A stretch of 64,000 nt of DNA from the NCBI RefSeq assembly GCF_014650995.1, contig NZ_BMWA01000031.1:1-64000 (forward strand), read 5' to 3'. The notes beneath the pieces were generated by a model that was given only the letters and a program-made list of their open reading frames with translations, ran no database searches and was not told where the DNA came from. This document shows, one piece after another, positions 8,701-16,732 of this stretch. The position numbers and the translations under genes are program-made. The DNA comes from Streptomyces viridiviolaceus (GTDB lineage: Bacteria > Actinomycetota > Actinomycetes > Streptomycetales > Streptomycetaceae). Each line of letters starts with the position of its first letter. The stretch's first letter is position 1.

Positions 8701-9022
8701 CCGCGGCGGCGCCCTGCCACGGCGCCCCGTCACCGCCCGCGAGAGCCTTGGACTGGTCCGCGAGGCTCTTGGCGACCATCGCCATGACCTCCTGCACGTA
8801 CTGGAAGTCGTTCGCCGCCTTGACCAGGGTTTTGGGGTCCGACACGGCCGACGCCCGCGTGTCGCCGCCGGCACCCGGGGTCAGGTTCGACCCGCCGGTG
8901 ATGGCGGCCATGATCTGCTTCCAGTCCCACGAGTCGTAGTCGGCCGTGGACCCCTGAACGCTCGGGTCGGCGTAAATGCCGGTGTCGTCCTGGTGGAACC
9001 CACCCTGGTTGTAGTCGGGCAT
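5714..9022 (-). CDS. Large WXG-headed, PPE-like T7SS substrate with long Gly/Pro repeat region
   Basis: 1102 residues. Residues 1-215 form a helical domain with a W-Q-G turn at 102-104 (GAPWQGAAADAFM) inside a helix-turn-helix context, which marks WXG100/PPE-type T7SS substrates. A Gly/Pro/Thr tail follows with three roughly 43-residue repeats (about 284-392) and three 106-residue repeats (about 531-820). Each of the latter contains a GMPMMPMAPG...AERPDAAGLL segment of the kind seen at the ends of actinomycete PPE-like proteins. The C-terminal 280 residues are acidic and disordered-looking. Start ATG 9022 begins the coherent MPDYNQGGFHQDD sequence; the frame upstream of it is Arg-rich shadow. 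It is probably exported with the Esx pair encoded upstream; function unknown. Confidence 0.8.
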   Translation of the reverse strand: MPDYNQGGFHQDDTGIYADPSVQGSTADYDSWDWKQIMAAITGGSNLTPGAGGDTRASAVSDPKTLVKAANDFQYVQEVMAMVAKSLADQSKALAGGDGAPWQGAAADAFMDTMSTFSKQVANNADALNGGSTGSSVGQNLVWSANALLVAQANIHAIDAWYANEAARLGVKPMANGLMPISQKPELVQMMTDDMRAELKKLATNYAQVSQNLSRVQPKPVTPPTRDPSTGNGNDGNTKSSLDPNKFGGTGGGANPPKLNTGGGGGGGANPPKLESLDTNTGSGDGTGTAGTVNPFGGGASAPELDPTGSGTGSGSGISFPEPDPTGTGTGTAGTVNPFSGGASAPELDPTGSGTGSGSGISFPELDPTGTGTGTAGTVNPFSGGASAPELDPTGTSAGINPYAGTLNPTLDSIINPSTATSGSGTGYTPSAMPVTSLAAMPSTGSGTNGSSNTSQVLAQSPEAWTGGAASPEFPGSTSSALPEAGAVGLPGTGGTGLPTELSSAPGTAGVSAMPASDLISSPVLGATPTGSTTGAGVPGMPMMPMAPGAGAGAGVGAGGAERPDAAGLLGGDGVVPWAGGGSAGSVDDFEPVAGVAAGGVGLTGPEAFAPGEGVSAGGSGVSVPGGSTVPSGVVSGEAAGVGVPGMPMMPMAPGAGAGAGVGAGGAERPDAAGLLGGDGVVPWAGGGSAGSVDDFEPVAGAQAGGAGLSGPEAFAPGESVSPGGSAASAPSGATLPSTAASGDAAGVGVPGMPMMPMSPGMGAGTGAGSGGAERPDSAGLLGGEGAVPWTQEWTPDAEEGVPVAGAPSGGSGLTEPDAALPAEGAHTAGQPSTPLVAPPVLLAPMTGTPAAPGRRSGERPDATGASALLGASGSAWATPAARGAEPEAATLRREPASQGPEAEATGDTGGEAHGMSTAGAAPVVAHLPDDRVAMVNQDEEPEDVSAWNAAGAGFAPLLLSLGGRGTAADTAEGTATTRYTVSDPSVWDGGEGDAAQRAEQATGSPTADALGTGDTGFTTWRPAQRPPRTPEIFPGVAEEIRCGAGDDNPDDSDPAASRHDDPEEASGEDEDEDTEAKALDLLRQDVSAWGPRPGATPDSLG
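6560..7430. repeat. Three tandem 318-bp (106-codon) repeats in the PPE-like gene
   Basis: The segment GGAGNCATCGGCATCATCGG recurs with anchors at 6744, 7062 and 7380, spaced exactly 318 bp. The two copies at about 7000-7106 and 7317-7413 are almost identical at DNA level over about 100 bp, while the copy ending near 6785 is diverged. Such identity, including synonymous positions, indicates recent duplication or gene conversion. Confidence 0.85.
7845..8170. repeat. Tandem 129-bp (43-codon) repeats in the PPE-like gene
   Basis: The block starting TCCAGCTCCGG near 7849 recurs at 7977 and 8106. Within each unit a second, shorter half-repeat (GATCCNGCTCCGGGAACGAG) encodes the SFPE(L/P)DPTG peptide. 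In protein terms the unit is ASAPELDPTG...ISFPELDPTG...GTVNPFSGG. Copies are nearly identical at nucleotide level. Confidence 0.8.
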
Positions 9023-9169
9023 CAGTCCGCGCTCTCGTCTGAGGCTTCGGTCTCCGGGCCGCCTCGGGACCGCGGGAGGACCGCGTGTCGTTGTCCTGCG
9101 ACGGTCACACCCCTGCCGGTGCACTGGGGAGGGGATGCCCCGGCAGGGATGGCCGCGTCCGGCTCGGCT

Positions 9170-9856
9170 CTACGTCTTGGACGAGTTGGACGAGCCGCTG
9201 GAACTGTTGTTGCTTCCGCTCCCGGTGCTGCCGGTGCTGCCGGTGCTGCCGGTGCTGCCGGTGCTGCCGGTGCTGCCGGTGCCGCCGGTACCACCGGTAC
9301 CGGTCTGGACCGTGCCGCCGCTGTCCTCGGCGAGTCGTGCGAAGTCCGCCGTGGCGTCGCTCAGCAGGGTCTGCAGCTCACTCGACTTGATCTTCGAGAG
9401 ATCTTCCGTGTTGGCGTAGTTCTTGCTGAGCAGCTTGGCGCCCTTGGCGATGTCCGCCAGCCCCTCCGCCAGGTCGGAGAGCACCTTGTAGTAGCGCTCC
9501 TGGAGACCGCCGCCCCCGTTGGGGCCCGAGGTCTGGGAGCGCAGTTGGTAGGCGTCGTAGAAGGCACCCGGCTGCACCGTGGTGCCGGAGCCGGCGGCCA
9601 TACGGGCACGTGCCGCGGTCACCGTCGGGACGAGGGCCTCGATGTTCCTCGCGAAGACATCGAGGGACGCGGTGTCAACGGTCTCGGACCCATCCTTGCT
9701 CCCGGAGCCCTTCGGGACCGGAGGCGGGTCCGGGAGTCCGGCCTTCTCGGGCTCGGACACGACGGCCGGACGGTGCACGCTCGTCGGGTCCCAGGCCTTC
9801 GGCGGGTCGGGGTCCGGCGCGGGAGCGGCCTTGGGGGTCACCGGCATGGCGCCCAT
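9170..9856 (-). CDS. T7SS locus protein: helical domain with Gly/Ser/Thr repeat tail
   Basis: 228 residues in three parts. The N-terminus is Pro-rich (MGAMPVTPKAAPAPDPDPP). A helical region of about 110 residues follows (TASLDVFARNIEALVPTV... to ...SDATADFARLAE), the size of a WXG100-type hairpin but without the Trp. The tail is an exact G-S-T repeat ending in a Ser/Asn-rich stretch. The ATG at 9856 lies 1 nt after the stop of the upstream 95-aa Esx-like gene, so translation is probably coupled; ATG 9847 is an alternative start. Position between two T7SS substrate genes suggests a co-secreted protein or partner. No named family is recognised. I see no signal peptide or membrane span. Confidence 0.7.
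   Translation of the reverse strand: MGAMPVTPKAAPAPDPDPPKAWDPTSVHRPAVVSEPEKAGLPDPPPVPKGSGSKDGSETVDTASLDVFARNIEALVPTVTAARARMAAGSGTTVQPGAFYDAYQLRSQTSGPNGGGGLQERYYKVLSDLAEGLADIAKGAKLLSKNYANTEDLSKIKSSELQTLLSDATADFARLAEDSGGTVQTGTGGTGGTGSTGSTGSTGSTGSTGSTGSGSNNSSSGSSNSSKT
9222..9293. repeat. 9-bp minisatellite (CCGGTGCTG), six perfect copies plus variants
   Basis: Units 9222-9230 through 9267-9275 are identical CCGGTGCTG; two variant units (CCGGTGCCG, CCGGTACCA) extend to 9293. On the coding (minus) strand the perfect units specify Gly-Ser-Thr repeats. Because the unit is a whole number of codons, copy-number change would alter tail length without a frameshift. Confidence 0.9.
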
Positions 9857-9857
9857 G

Positions 9858-10145
9858 TCAGGACCACATCTTCTGCCCGTACTGGCGGGCGCCCTCGTAA
9901 AGGGCAAAGCACTCGCTGAGCACGCGCCTCGCCTCCGTGGCCTCCGCCTCCATGTTGGCCGTGGCGGTGTTCCACTGGGCCAGGTGCTTGTCGAACTCCT
10001 CCTTGACGGAGCTCTCCCACGCGTCCAGGGCGGTGTTGTTGCCGTCACGGAAGGCGGCGTTCAGCGTGTTGATCTCGAGCTGCACGTAGTCGAGCTGCTC
10101 AACCACGGCCCTCATGGCCTGGAAGTTGATGCCGTAGGTCGCCAT
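9858..10145 (-). CDS. WXG100-family (Esx-like) small protein, WES variant
   Basis: 95 residues, the standard WXG100 length, predicted as two helices joined at residues 42-46. The turn reads A-W-E-S (Trp43) instead of W-x-G. The C-terminus (LYEGARQYGQKMW) is helical and aromatic, as in Esx proteins carrying the export signal, though a strict Y-x-x-x-D/E is not obvious. AAGGAGA upstream (about 10156-10161) supports ATG 10145. It is adjacent to the 113-aa WSG protein, so the two probably form an EsxA/EsxB-like heterodimer. Role: secreted substrate or chaperone of the T7SS. Confidence 0.8.
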   Translation of the reverse strand: MATYGINFQAMRAVVEQLDYVQLEINTLNAAFRDGNNTALDAWESSVKEEFDKHLAQWNTATANMEAEATEARRVLSECFALYEGARQYGQKMWS

Positions 10146-10184
10146 TTGTCTTCTTCTCCTTTACCAGCGGCGCACTGTGTGGGC

Positions 10185-10526
10185 TCAGAAGCCCTGCAGC
10201 GGGACAGGGGCGGCCATCACGCCCTGGACCTGCGCGGTCTTGTTCGTCGTCTCCTCGTGCGTCGCCCCCTGGAAGTTGCCGGTGGCGACGATGCGCTGGT
10301 GCATCTGGTCCAGGACGGCGCCGACGACCTTGTAGTTCGCCAACCAGGAATCGAGGGCGCTCTTGAAGTGCATGGCGGCCTCTCCGCTCCAGCCCGCCTC
10401 CGCCTCGTCCGCGAGCCGCGTCATCTGGGTGTAGGACAAACGGTGGCTCTCCGCGGTCTGCAGATGCGTCTTCGCGGACTGATTCATGCCCTCCAGTGTG
10501 ATCTGCTCGTAATCGAGAATGGCCAT
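10185..10526 (-). CDS. WXG100-family (Esx-like) small protein, WSG turn
   Basis: 113 residues with a canonical W-S-G turn at 46-48 (EAEAGWSGEAAMHFKSAL) between two amphipathic helices. It is longer than usual because of a 15-20 residue flexible tail (TAQVQGVMAAPVPLQGF). A strong AGGAGGG lies just ahead of ATG 10526. It is first of the substrate genes, 149 nt after the AAA gene and 39 nt before the second Esx-like gene. The W-x-G retained here and lost in the partner is the usual asymmetry of Esx heterodimers. Secreted through EccC recognition, by family knowledge. Confidence 0.88.
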   Translation of the reverse strand: MAILDYEQITLEGMNQSAKTHLQTAESHRLSYTQMTRLADEAEAGWSGEAAMHFKSALDSWLANYKVVGAVLDQMHQRIVATGNFQGATHEETTNKTAQVQGVMAAPVPLQGF

Positions 10527-10675
10527 GTCGCCCTCCTAGGGGGTCGGTCGTCGTACCACGGGTCTTCTCCGCTCCGTGTGGTCATCCTGCCGTCTCGCTC
10601 CGCCCGCCCGACAGCGCCGGCCGGCCGCCCTGCCCGCTGAGACACGGCTCCTGCCCCTGTGTCCCCGCAGGCTCG

Positions 10676-13600
10676 TCATGCCACCGCCACGACATCGGCG
10701 CGCTCCAGGTCGATGCCGTCCAGCAGGACGGTGAGTGCGGCCGGATCGATCACCGGACCGTCCGCCGCATCGGCGATCCGGTCGGCGACCCAGTGGGCGC
10801 CGAAGGCCCCGTTGGACGGCGCCACGCGGGCGAAGTGATCGGTCAGGACCGCGTCGACGCCCTCGCCGACCTCAAAGCCGTTGACGGCGAGCCGGCGAAG
10901 GGCCAGACGAGCGAGCTCCTTTGCCGTGTAGGCGGGGAAGTCCAGCCGGTCGGCGAAGTGCTCCGACAGCCGCGGTCCCGCCGGCAGCCCGAGGAAGTCG
11001 CCCAACGTGTCCGCGGCCGTGGAGAGCACCAGGACCACGCCGGGATGGCGGGGCAGCGTCTCGCAGAGGGCGTTGACCACCTCGGTCCGCTCCTCCGCGG
11101 GGCGCCGCACGAAGAAGGAGTCGAGTTCCAGCAGGAGCAGCCCGCCGGCCGCCTCGTCGAGCAGGTGGGAGACGTACGCTTCGGCCTGGCCGGGCCAGCG
11201 GGCCGGCATGACCGACATCTGCGCCCGGTGGAGCGTGCCGGTGGGCAGGAGGTTCAGCTCGGCGAGGGCACGGGCGTACAGGACCGCCACCGCGTCGCGG
11301 CCGCTGCCCTCGGTCCCCGCGAACACCAGGTTGGCCGCTGCGGCCGGTACCGTGCCCGCCCGGCGAGCGGCGGTGAGCGCGTCCAGCCGGGCGGTCAGGG
11401 CCTTGCGCACATCGCCCAGTCCGACCAGTGCCGCCAGGCGCGCGGCGCTGACGCTCTTCGGTGCCGGATCCGCCGCGGCGGGGTCGGTGCCCGGGTCCGG
11501 CGTGTCCTCGGGTGCCGTCGGATCCGGTGCCGGCAGCGACTCGACGTCCTCCTCGGTCAGCCGGCTCAGCTCCGAGTCCCTGCCCGGCGGGGCCGCCGCC
11601 AGCCGCGACGCCTGCTTGCTGATCATGGTTTCGAACAGCTGGCGTGCCACGCGGCCGTTGCCGAACGTGGGCCCCTTGGGGATCCGGTCGAAGTACCGGC
11701 TGACCGCCTCCGAGGCCTCGTCGGTCAGCTCGTAGTAGTGCTTGCCGCACAATCCCCGCACGATGGTGACGAGTTCGTCCACCGTGTAGTTCGGGAACTC
11801 CACCGTGCGGGAGAAACGGGAGGCCATTCCCGGGTTGGAGGACAGGAACTGGTCCATCTGCGCGGAGTATCCGGCGACGATGACCACGATCTCGTCGCGG
11901 TGGTCCTCCATCAGTTTCATCAGGGTCTCGACGGCTTCCTGGCCGAAGTCCGGTCCGGTTCCCTTCGACTGGTTGGTCAGCGTGTACGCCTCGTCGATGA
12001 ACAGCACACCGCCGAGGGCCCGGTTGAAGACTTCCGTGGTCTTGATGGCGGTGCCGCCGATGATCTGCGCGACGAGATCCGCACGCGACACCTCCACGAT
12101 GTGGCCCTTGCTCAGGATGCCCAGCTCCGCGAGGACCGCTCCGTAGAGCCGGGCGACGGTGGTCTTGCCGGTGCCCGGGGGGCCGGCGAACACCAGGTGC
12201 CGGCTCATGGGGGGCATGGGCAGGCCCATCTCCTCGCGGCGCCGGGTCATCTTGTTCAGGTTGATGAGGCCGGTGACCTCCTGCTTGACGCTCTCCAGGC
12301 CCACCAGTGCGTCCAGTTCGGCCAGGGGTCCGGTACCGGTGTGACGGGCGGTGGGCGGGGCGGAACCGGCCGGGCCGCCCTCGGCGACCGGTCCGCCGTC
12401 TGCGCGCACGGGCGCCGGGAGGTCCTGTTCCGCGGGGACGTGCACCGGCCCGTCCGGACCGACGACGTCGATGACGTCGAGGTGGGGATTGGGACGCATG
12501 CGGTGGAGGGGCTGTCCGCCGTTGTCCCGGATCTCGCACGCCTGGATGCGTACCAGCTCCTCGGTGTTGACGCGGATGCCGTCCCCCGCGTTGTCGAACA
12601 CCAGGCAGTGGCCGAGGTCGGCCCGGGAGGTCGCCTGGAGGTGCAGGCCGTGCCCGCGGGCGCCGTGCACCCTGCTGCCGACGGCGGTGATCCGGCCTCC
12701 GCCGGCCACCCGCACGCCGTCGGTGTCGGACCCGGCGACCTCACTGTCCTTCAGTTCGAGGACCGCGTCGGCGCCCACCGTGATCCCGCAGTCGCGCGTC
12801 ACGCAGGCGTCCGCCACCGCCGTGGCTCCGGCCAGCAGCAGGCCCGGTCCGCCCGAGGCGCTCAGGCCGGTTTCCCGCAGCCGGGCGGTGGCGCCGTCGC
12901 CGAGTTCCACCGCGGCGCCCTGCCCCGTGGAGGTGATGTCCGAGGCCCGGAGGACCACTTCGGCACGGGAGGTCGCCAGCACACCGGTGGCCGCGGACAC
13001 CGACAGGCGTTCACCGTCCATGGCGGACCCGCCGGTCACCATCAGACCCCGCTCGCCGCCGTGCACCGACAGTGAGCGGGCCATGAGCCGGCTGCCGTCG
13101 TCCACCAGGACACCGATGGAGACGTCCTTCAGCTCGGTGTCCTCGACGCTGGGCGACGACGCCTCGATGACTCTCAGGCCGCTGCGCGCCGCACCGGACA
13201 GCACGCACCCGCGCAGAACGGGGGCGGCCCCGCCCGCCACCAGCACCGAGTCACCGCCGGAGCCGGTGAACGAGCAGTCGGACAGCGTCGTCTCACCTCC
13301 GCTGGTCAGATAGGCGTCGAGGCCCGAGCTGCCGGACACGGTGACTCTCAGGCCCGACAGCCGGCCGTTCTGCTCGGCCACCAGGGCCGGCTGGACGCTG
13401 CCGGTGATGCGGGAGTCCTCCACGACGGCCTGCGCCTGTCCGTTCACGCAGACGCCGTTGCCGCCCGTCTCGTCGATGTGGCAGCCGCGTACGGTGAGCC
13501 GTCCGCGCTCGGTCACGACGACGGCCGAAGAGGCCGTGCCCCGCACGGTCGTGCCCTCGAGCACGTTGGCCGTGGCGGACGTGACCACGATGCCTGCGCC

Positions 13601-13999
13601 GCCGGGATTGTGGACCCGGCAGGAACGGGCGATCAGCGTGCCTTGGTGCCACGCCAGGACGCCTGCCCAGGCCTCTCCTTCGATCGCGCACTCCTCCAGG
13701 GCGGCCTCGCCGCGGCGCACCTCGACGACGGGGGTCTGGTCGTTGCCGCCGAGCAGGACGAGGCCCGTGAGGCGGGCCGCCTCCGCGTCGACAACGACCG
13801 CGCCGGCGTCACCGCCGTCGATCCGGACGCCGGGGGACGCGGCCGCGAGCGTGACCGCACGGTCGACCACCAGGGACTCCCGGTACGTGCCCGGGGAGAT
13901 GGTGATCAGCGTGCCGTCGGACGCGGCGGACAAGGCCGCGGCGATCGTACGGAAGCGGGCGGAACCGTCCTGGGAGACCAGCAAGAGCTGCCGGCTCAT
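10676..13999 (-). CDS. Right-handed beta-helix / tandem AAA ATPase fusion, EccA-like
   Basis: 1107 residues. Residues about 20-480 are a parallel beta-helix, with repeated G-x-V-V-x-D/G-x-S-x-I coils of 20-25 residues starting with a pectate-lyase-like entry (TYRESLVVDRAVTLAAASPG). A Pro-rich linker leads to a first CbxX/EccA-type AAA domain (about 560-830). It has ALVGLESVKQEV, Walker A GPPGTGKTT near 608-616 and Walker B GVLFIDEAYTL near 665. A second AAA domain (about 850-1100) repeats ALVGLGDVRKAL but has a degenerate Walker A (GTEGSGRD), so it is probably not catalytic. EccA ATPases act in the cytosol on Esx substrates and normally carry a TPR head; here a beta-helix replaces it. The start overlaps the preceding stop (ATGA). 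AGAGGA lies upstream. Confidence 0.85.
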   Translation of the reverse strand: MSRQLLLVSQDGSARFRTIAAALSAASDGTLITISPGTYRESLVVDRAVTLAAASPGVRIDGGDAGAVVVDAEAARLTGLVLLGGNDQTPVVEVRRGEAALEECAIEGEAWAGVLAWHQGTLIARSCRVHNPGGAGIVVTSATANVLEGTTVRGTASSAVVVTERGRLTVRGCHIDETGGNGVCVNGQAQAVVEDSRITGSVQPALVAEQNGRLSGLRVTVSGSSGLDAYLTSGGETTLSDCSFTGSGGDSVLVAGGAAPVLRGCVLSGAARSGLRVIEASSPSVEDTELKDVSIGVLVDDGSRLMARSLSVHGGERGLMVTGGSAMDGERLSVSAATGVLATSRAEVVLRASDITSTGQGAAVELGDGATARLRETGLSASGGPGLLLAGATAVADACVTRDCGITVGADAVLELKDSEVAGSDTDGVRVAGGGRITAVGSRVHGARGHGLHLQATSRADLGHCLVFDNAGDGIRVNTEELVRIQACEIRDNGGQPLHRMRPNPHLDVIDVVGPDGPVHVPAEQDLPAPVRADGGPVAEGGPAGSAPPTARHTGTGPLAELDALVGLESVKQEVTGLINLNKMTRRREEMGLPMPPMSRHLVFAGPPGTGKTTVARLYGAVLAELGILSKGHIVEVSRADLVAQIIGGTAIKTTEVFNRALGGVLFIDEAYTLTNQSKGTGPDFGQEAVETLMKLMEDHRDEIVVIVAGYSAQMDQFLSSNPGMASRFSRTVEFPNYTVDELVTIVRGLCGKHYYELTDEASEAVSRYFDRIPKGPTFGNGRVARQLFETMISKQASRLAAAPPGRDSELSRLTEEDVESLPAPDPTAPEDTPDPGTDPAAADPAPKSVSAARLAALVGLGDVRKALTARLDALTAARRAGTVPAAAANLVFAGTEGSGRDAVAVLYARALAELNLLPTGTLHRAQMSVMPARWPGQAEAYVSHLLDEAAGGLLLLELDSFFVRRPAEERTEVVNALCETLPRHPGVVLVLSTAADTLGDFLGLPAGPRLSEHFADRLDFPAYTAKELARLALRRLAVNGFEVGEGVDAVLTDHFARVAPSNGAFGAHWVADRIADAADGPVIDPAALTVLLDGIDLERADVVAVA

Positions 14000-16731
14000 G
14001 GCGTTGTCCTCTTTCCGGGAGTGTGGCCTGGGCCGCCGGTCGGGTCCGGAACGGCGGGGGGAGTCGCGAGGATCAGCCCGGGTGGCTCGCCGAACCGGTC
14101 GGCGGCGGAGGCCGGCAGGTCGGGGGCCGTCTCGGCGCCGGATGCCTGCCAGGTCTCCTCGGCCCGGCGCAGCCCGGCCAGGGCGATGTCGTCCAGCGGG
14201 GTGCGCTCGGTGTCGACCCGGCCGTCGGCTGCGATCTCCGAGGCGGGCAGTTCACGCAGCAGCACGGCCGGACGCTCACCGTCGCGGACATCCAGCACCT
14301 TGAAGCTCGTGCCGGGCAGGAAGATGACTCGGTGGGGCGATTCCGGTTCCAGCAGAGCGGTGCGGCGGGCCGTCATCGACCAGATCAGGAAGGTGGTGTC
14401 GCCCGGCAGATCGGGTGCCGCGGTGCTCAGGGCCCAGCAGAACGCCCACTCGGTGTGCAGTCTGCGGCTCGCGTAAGTGGCTCGCCCGGCATCGCCGAGG
14501 CTCGCGCGCATCATGGTCGCGCCCCGGTAGGAAGGCAGTCGGCGCAGACCGGCGGTGACACAGCGGGCGAGCGGGACGTGCGGACCGACAGTGGCCTCAC
14601 GTACGGCGTGGTGCAGCGGCCTGCCGTCACCGCGCAGGTAGAGCCGCACCGCCACGAGGTCGGTGATGACGTCGTCGGTGGACGTCTGCCCGGTGCCGCG
14701 CAGCCCCGGCGCCTGGGACAGCACCCGCGCCACCGCGCCGACCCCGTCGCCGTGTTCGTGGCGGAAGGCGGTGCGCAGCCACTCACGCTCCCTGGCGAGG
14801 CCCTTGGGCGGCGGCAGTGCGCAGGCGGCCTGGGCCGGGGTCGGCTGTGGACGGGGCCCGGTCGCGGCAGCTTCCTCGGCCACGGCCGGCCCACGGTCCG
14901 CCCGCGGTGCCGGACCCTGGGGCGGGGTCGGTGCCGCACCGGCCGTCGCGGGGGCGGCGCCGGGGTCCGTCACCGTCACGGTCCCCGGGGGCGCGGCGGC
15001 TGCGGCGACGGGGACGGCGGGCCGGTTGCGGACCGGTGCCCGGTCCGCCGAGCCGGGGGCGGAGACCAGCCGGAGCGAGGGCAGCACGGGCGGACCCGGC
15101 GGGGTGGCTCCCCGGGCCGGCGCGGCGTCGCCGTCGTGTCCGGTGCCGGGTCGCGCCGGCTCGGGCGCCGTGGCGGGGGCCGACGGCGGCGGGAAGGGGG
15201 CGGCGGCCGGTACAGCCGGTTCCGGTGTCTCCGCGACGTCCGCCGGGACCGTCGCGGAGAGCGTCGGAGAGGTGGCGTCCCGGTCGGACGGCCGGCCCTC
15301 CTCCGCCGGGGCGGGCAGGGGCGCCTCGACCGAGGGAGCGCTGACCACGGAGGCCGGCGCGGGCGGGAGCCCGCGGACCGCGTTCGCCTCCGACGGCACG
15401 ACCGGTGCGGTCACTCCCGGGGCGGGCCGTCCCGGCGGCACCGCCGCGGGGAGGGCGGGGCGCGACGCGACCACCTGGGCGGCGGGAAGGAGCCGGGCGA
15501 GTCCCCGGCTCTCCGGATCGAGACGGTTCAGCAGGTTCTCGGCGAGTTCCCGCATGCGTCCGGCGGCCTTGGCGACAGTGCCGAAGACGACGCCGAGCCG
15601 GCGGGGATCGACCGCCGCGGAGCGGATCGCGTCGGCCTCGCCCGGTTCGGCGGGCTCGCCCGGCGGACGCATCCACAGGCCGCTGGGCACCACCTCTACG
15701 ACCGCGTCGTCGGCGTAGCGGTACACGCCCGGCGAGATCTCCGTGAGCCCTTCGGCCACCGCGCGATGGCTGAGGATCCGGGGTGCCTCCGGTCGCCCGC
15801 CGGTCATCCGGGCCGGCAGGTAGCGCAGTTCGCGCGCGTACGGGGTCCAGCCGAGTTGTCCGTCGGTATCGAGCGCGTGGACCTGCGGGTCTTCCCACGC
15901 GGACTGGCCCGTCGGCATGCCGTTGTAGAGGACCACAGGGCAGTCCAGGCGCTCCGCGAGCAACTGCCCGGGCGTTCCGTCCGGGGGCACATCGACAGGG
16001 CCGTACGGCACGAAGCGCACTTGGGAACGCGCGCCGGGGAGCACCGACTGCCAGAAGCGCGCCACGTCGTCGAGCGACAAGGGCGGCGCCCCGGGACAGC
16101 CGAGGACGACCGTGAGCAGTTCCCTCCTGTACGCCAGCCGGGTCTCCAGCCGCGCCTGGTGCGTGGCCGGCGGGGCCGTCCCGTCGTCGGGACGCAGCCA
16201 GACGCCGCTCGGCAGCGGATCGACGACGGCGTCGGGGCTGGTGCGCCACGGCCGGTCGGCGACGGAGAACTCCCAGACGGCCGCCGGGAAGCGACGGGAC
16301 AGCGGAGCGGCAGGGAGGTTCGGCCCCAGGCGCACCCAGCCCGATCCCGTGTCGCCCGGTACGTAGAGCAGGCCGCCGGCCACCGGCACGACCGCGCCGT
16401 CGGCGACCACCACGGTCCGCTCCAGCCGGTCGGCGAGCCACTGCCCTGCCGACCGGATGCCGCGTGGCGTGCCACGGCCGGCGATCAGGCGGAAGCCGCC
16501 CGCCCTGCGCCGCAGCATCCTGGCGAGCCGGTGCCACGTGCCTTCGGTGGCCTCCGCCGGCAGGTCGAGCACCACCACATGGTGGTCGGGGTCCCGCGGC
16601 AGGCGCCGGGCGAAGGCCAGGGCCTTCCCGTCCAGGGCTCCCTTGTGGTGGACCAGCAGAGCGTGGCCCGCCTGATGGCTCTCCAGGTCCGGGCTCTCGG
16701 CGGTGTGGCGGAAGTTGAGTCCCAGCGCCAA
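13996..16731 (-). CDS. T7SS-locus protein with two repeated alpha/beta units and a degenerate ART-like C-terminus
   Basis: 911 residues, no membrane span. Two similar units lie at about 50-190 and 200-355. Each has an alpha/beta pattern in which a strand is followed by 'G..LA(D/E)RL....VV' (QWLADRLERTVVVADG and QLLAERLDCPVVLYNG), and they end in the parallel motifs SGVWLRPDDGT and SGLWMRPPGEP. A Pro/Ala linker spans about 417-650. The C-terminal domain (about 690-820) reads SYRGATMMRASL...TFLIWSMTARRTALL...HRVIFLPGTSFKVLDV. That is the fold pattern of ADP-ribosyltransferases, but the ExE expected just before VIF is missing. TTG 16731 is preferred as start: GGGAGG (16740-16745) is 8 nt upstream and the codon is 1 nt after the EccB stop. 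It occupies an EccE-like slot but does not look like EccE. Confidence 0.65.
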   Translation of the reverse strand: MALGLNFRHTAESPDLESHQAGHALLVHHKGALDGKALAFARRLPRDPDHHVVVLDLPAEATEGTWHRLARMLRRRAGGFRLIAGRGTPRGIRSAGQWLADRLERTVVVADGAVVPVAGGLLYVPGDTGSGWVRLGPNLPAAPLSRRFPAAVWEFSVADRPWRTSPDAVVDPLPSGVWLRPDDGTAPPATHQARLETRLAYRRELLTVVLGCPGAPPLSLDDVARFWQSVLPGARSQVRFVPYGPVDVPPDGTPGQLLAERLDCPVVLYNGMPTGQSAWEDPQVHALDTDGQLGWTPYARELRYLPARMTGGRPEAPRILSHRAVAEGLTEISPGVYRYADDAVVEVVPSGLWMRPPGEPAEPGEADAIRSAAVDPRRLGVVFGTVAKAAGRMRELAENLLNRLDPESRGLARLLPAAQVVASRPALPAAVPPGRPAPGVTAPVVPSEANAVRGLPPAPASVVSAPSVEAPLPAPAEEGRPSDRDATSPTLSATVPADVAETPEPAVPAAAPFPPPSAPATAPEPARPGTGHDGDAAPARGATPPGPPVLPSLRLVSAPGSADRAPVRNRPAVPVAAAAAPPGTVTVTDPGAAPATAGAAPTPPQGPAPRADRGPAVAEEAAATGPRPQPTPAQAACALPPPKGLAREREWLRTAFRHEHGDGVGAVARVLSQAPGLRGTGQTSTDDVITDLVAVRLYLRGDGRPLHHAVREATVGPHVPLARCVTAGLRRLPSYRGATMMRASLGDAGRATYASRRLHTEWAFCWALSTAAPDLPGDTTFLIWSMTARRTALLEPESPHRVIFLPGTSFKVLDVRDGERPAVLLRELPASEIAADGRVDTERTPLDDIALAGLRRAEETWQASGAETAPDLPASAADRFGEPPGLILATPPAVPDPTGGPGHTPGKRTTP

Positions 16732-16732
16732 T

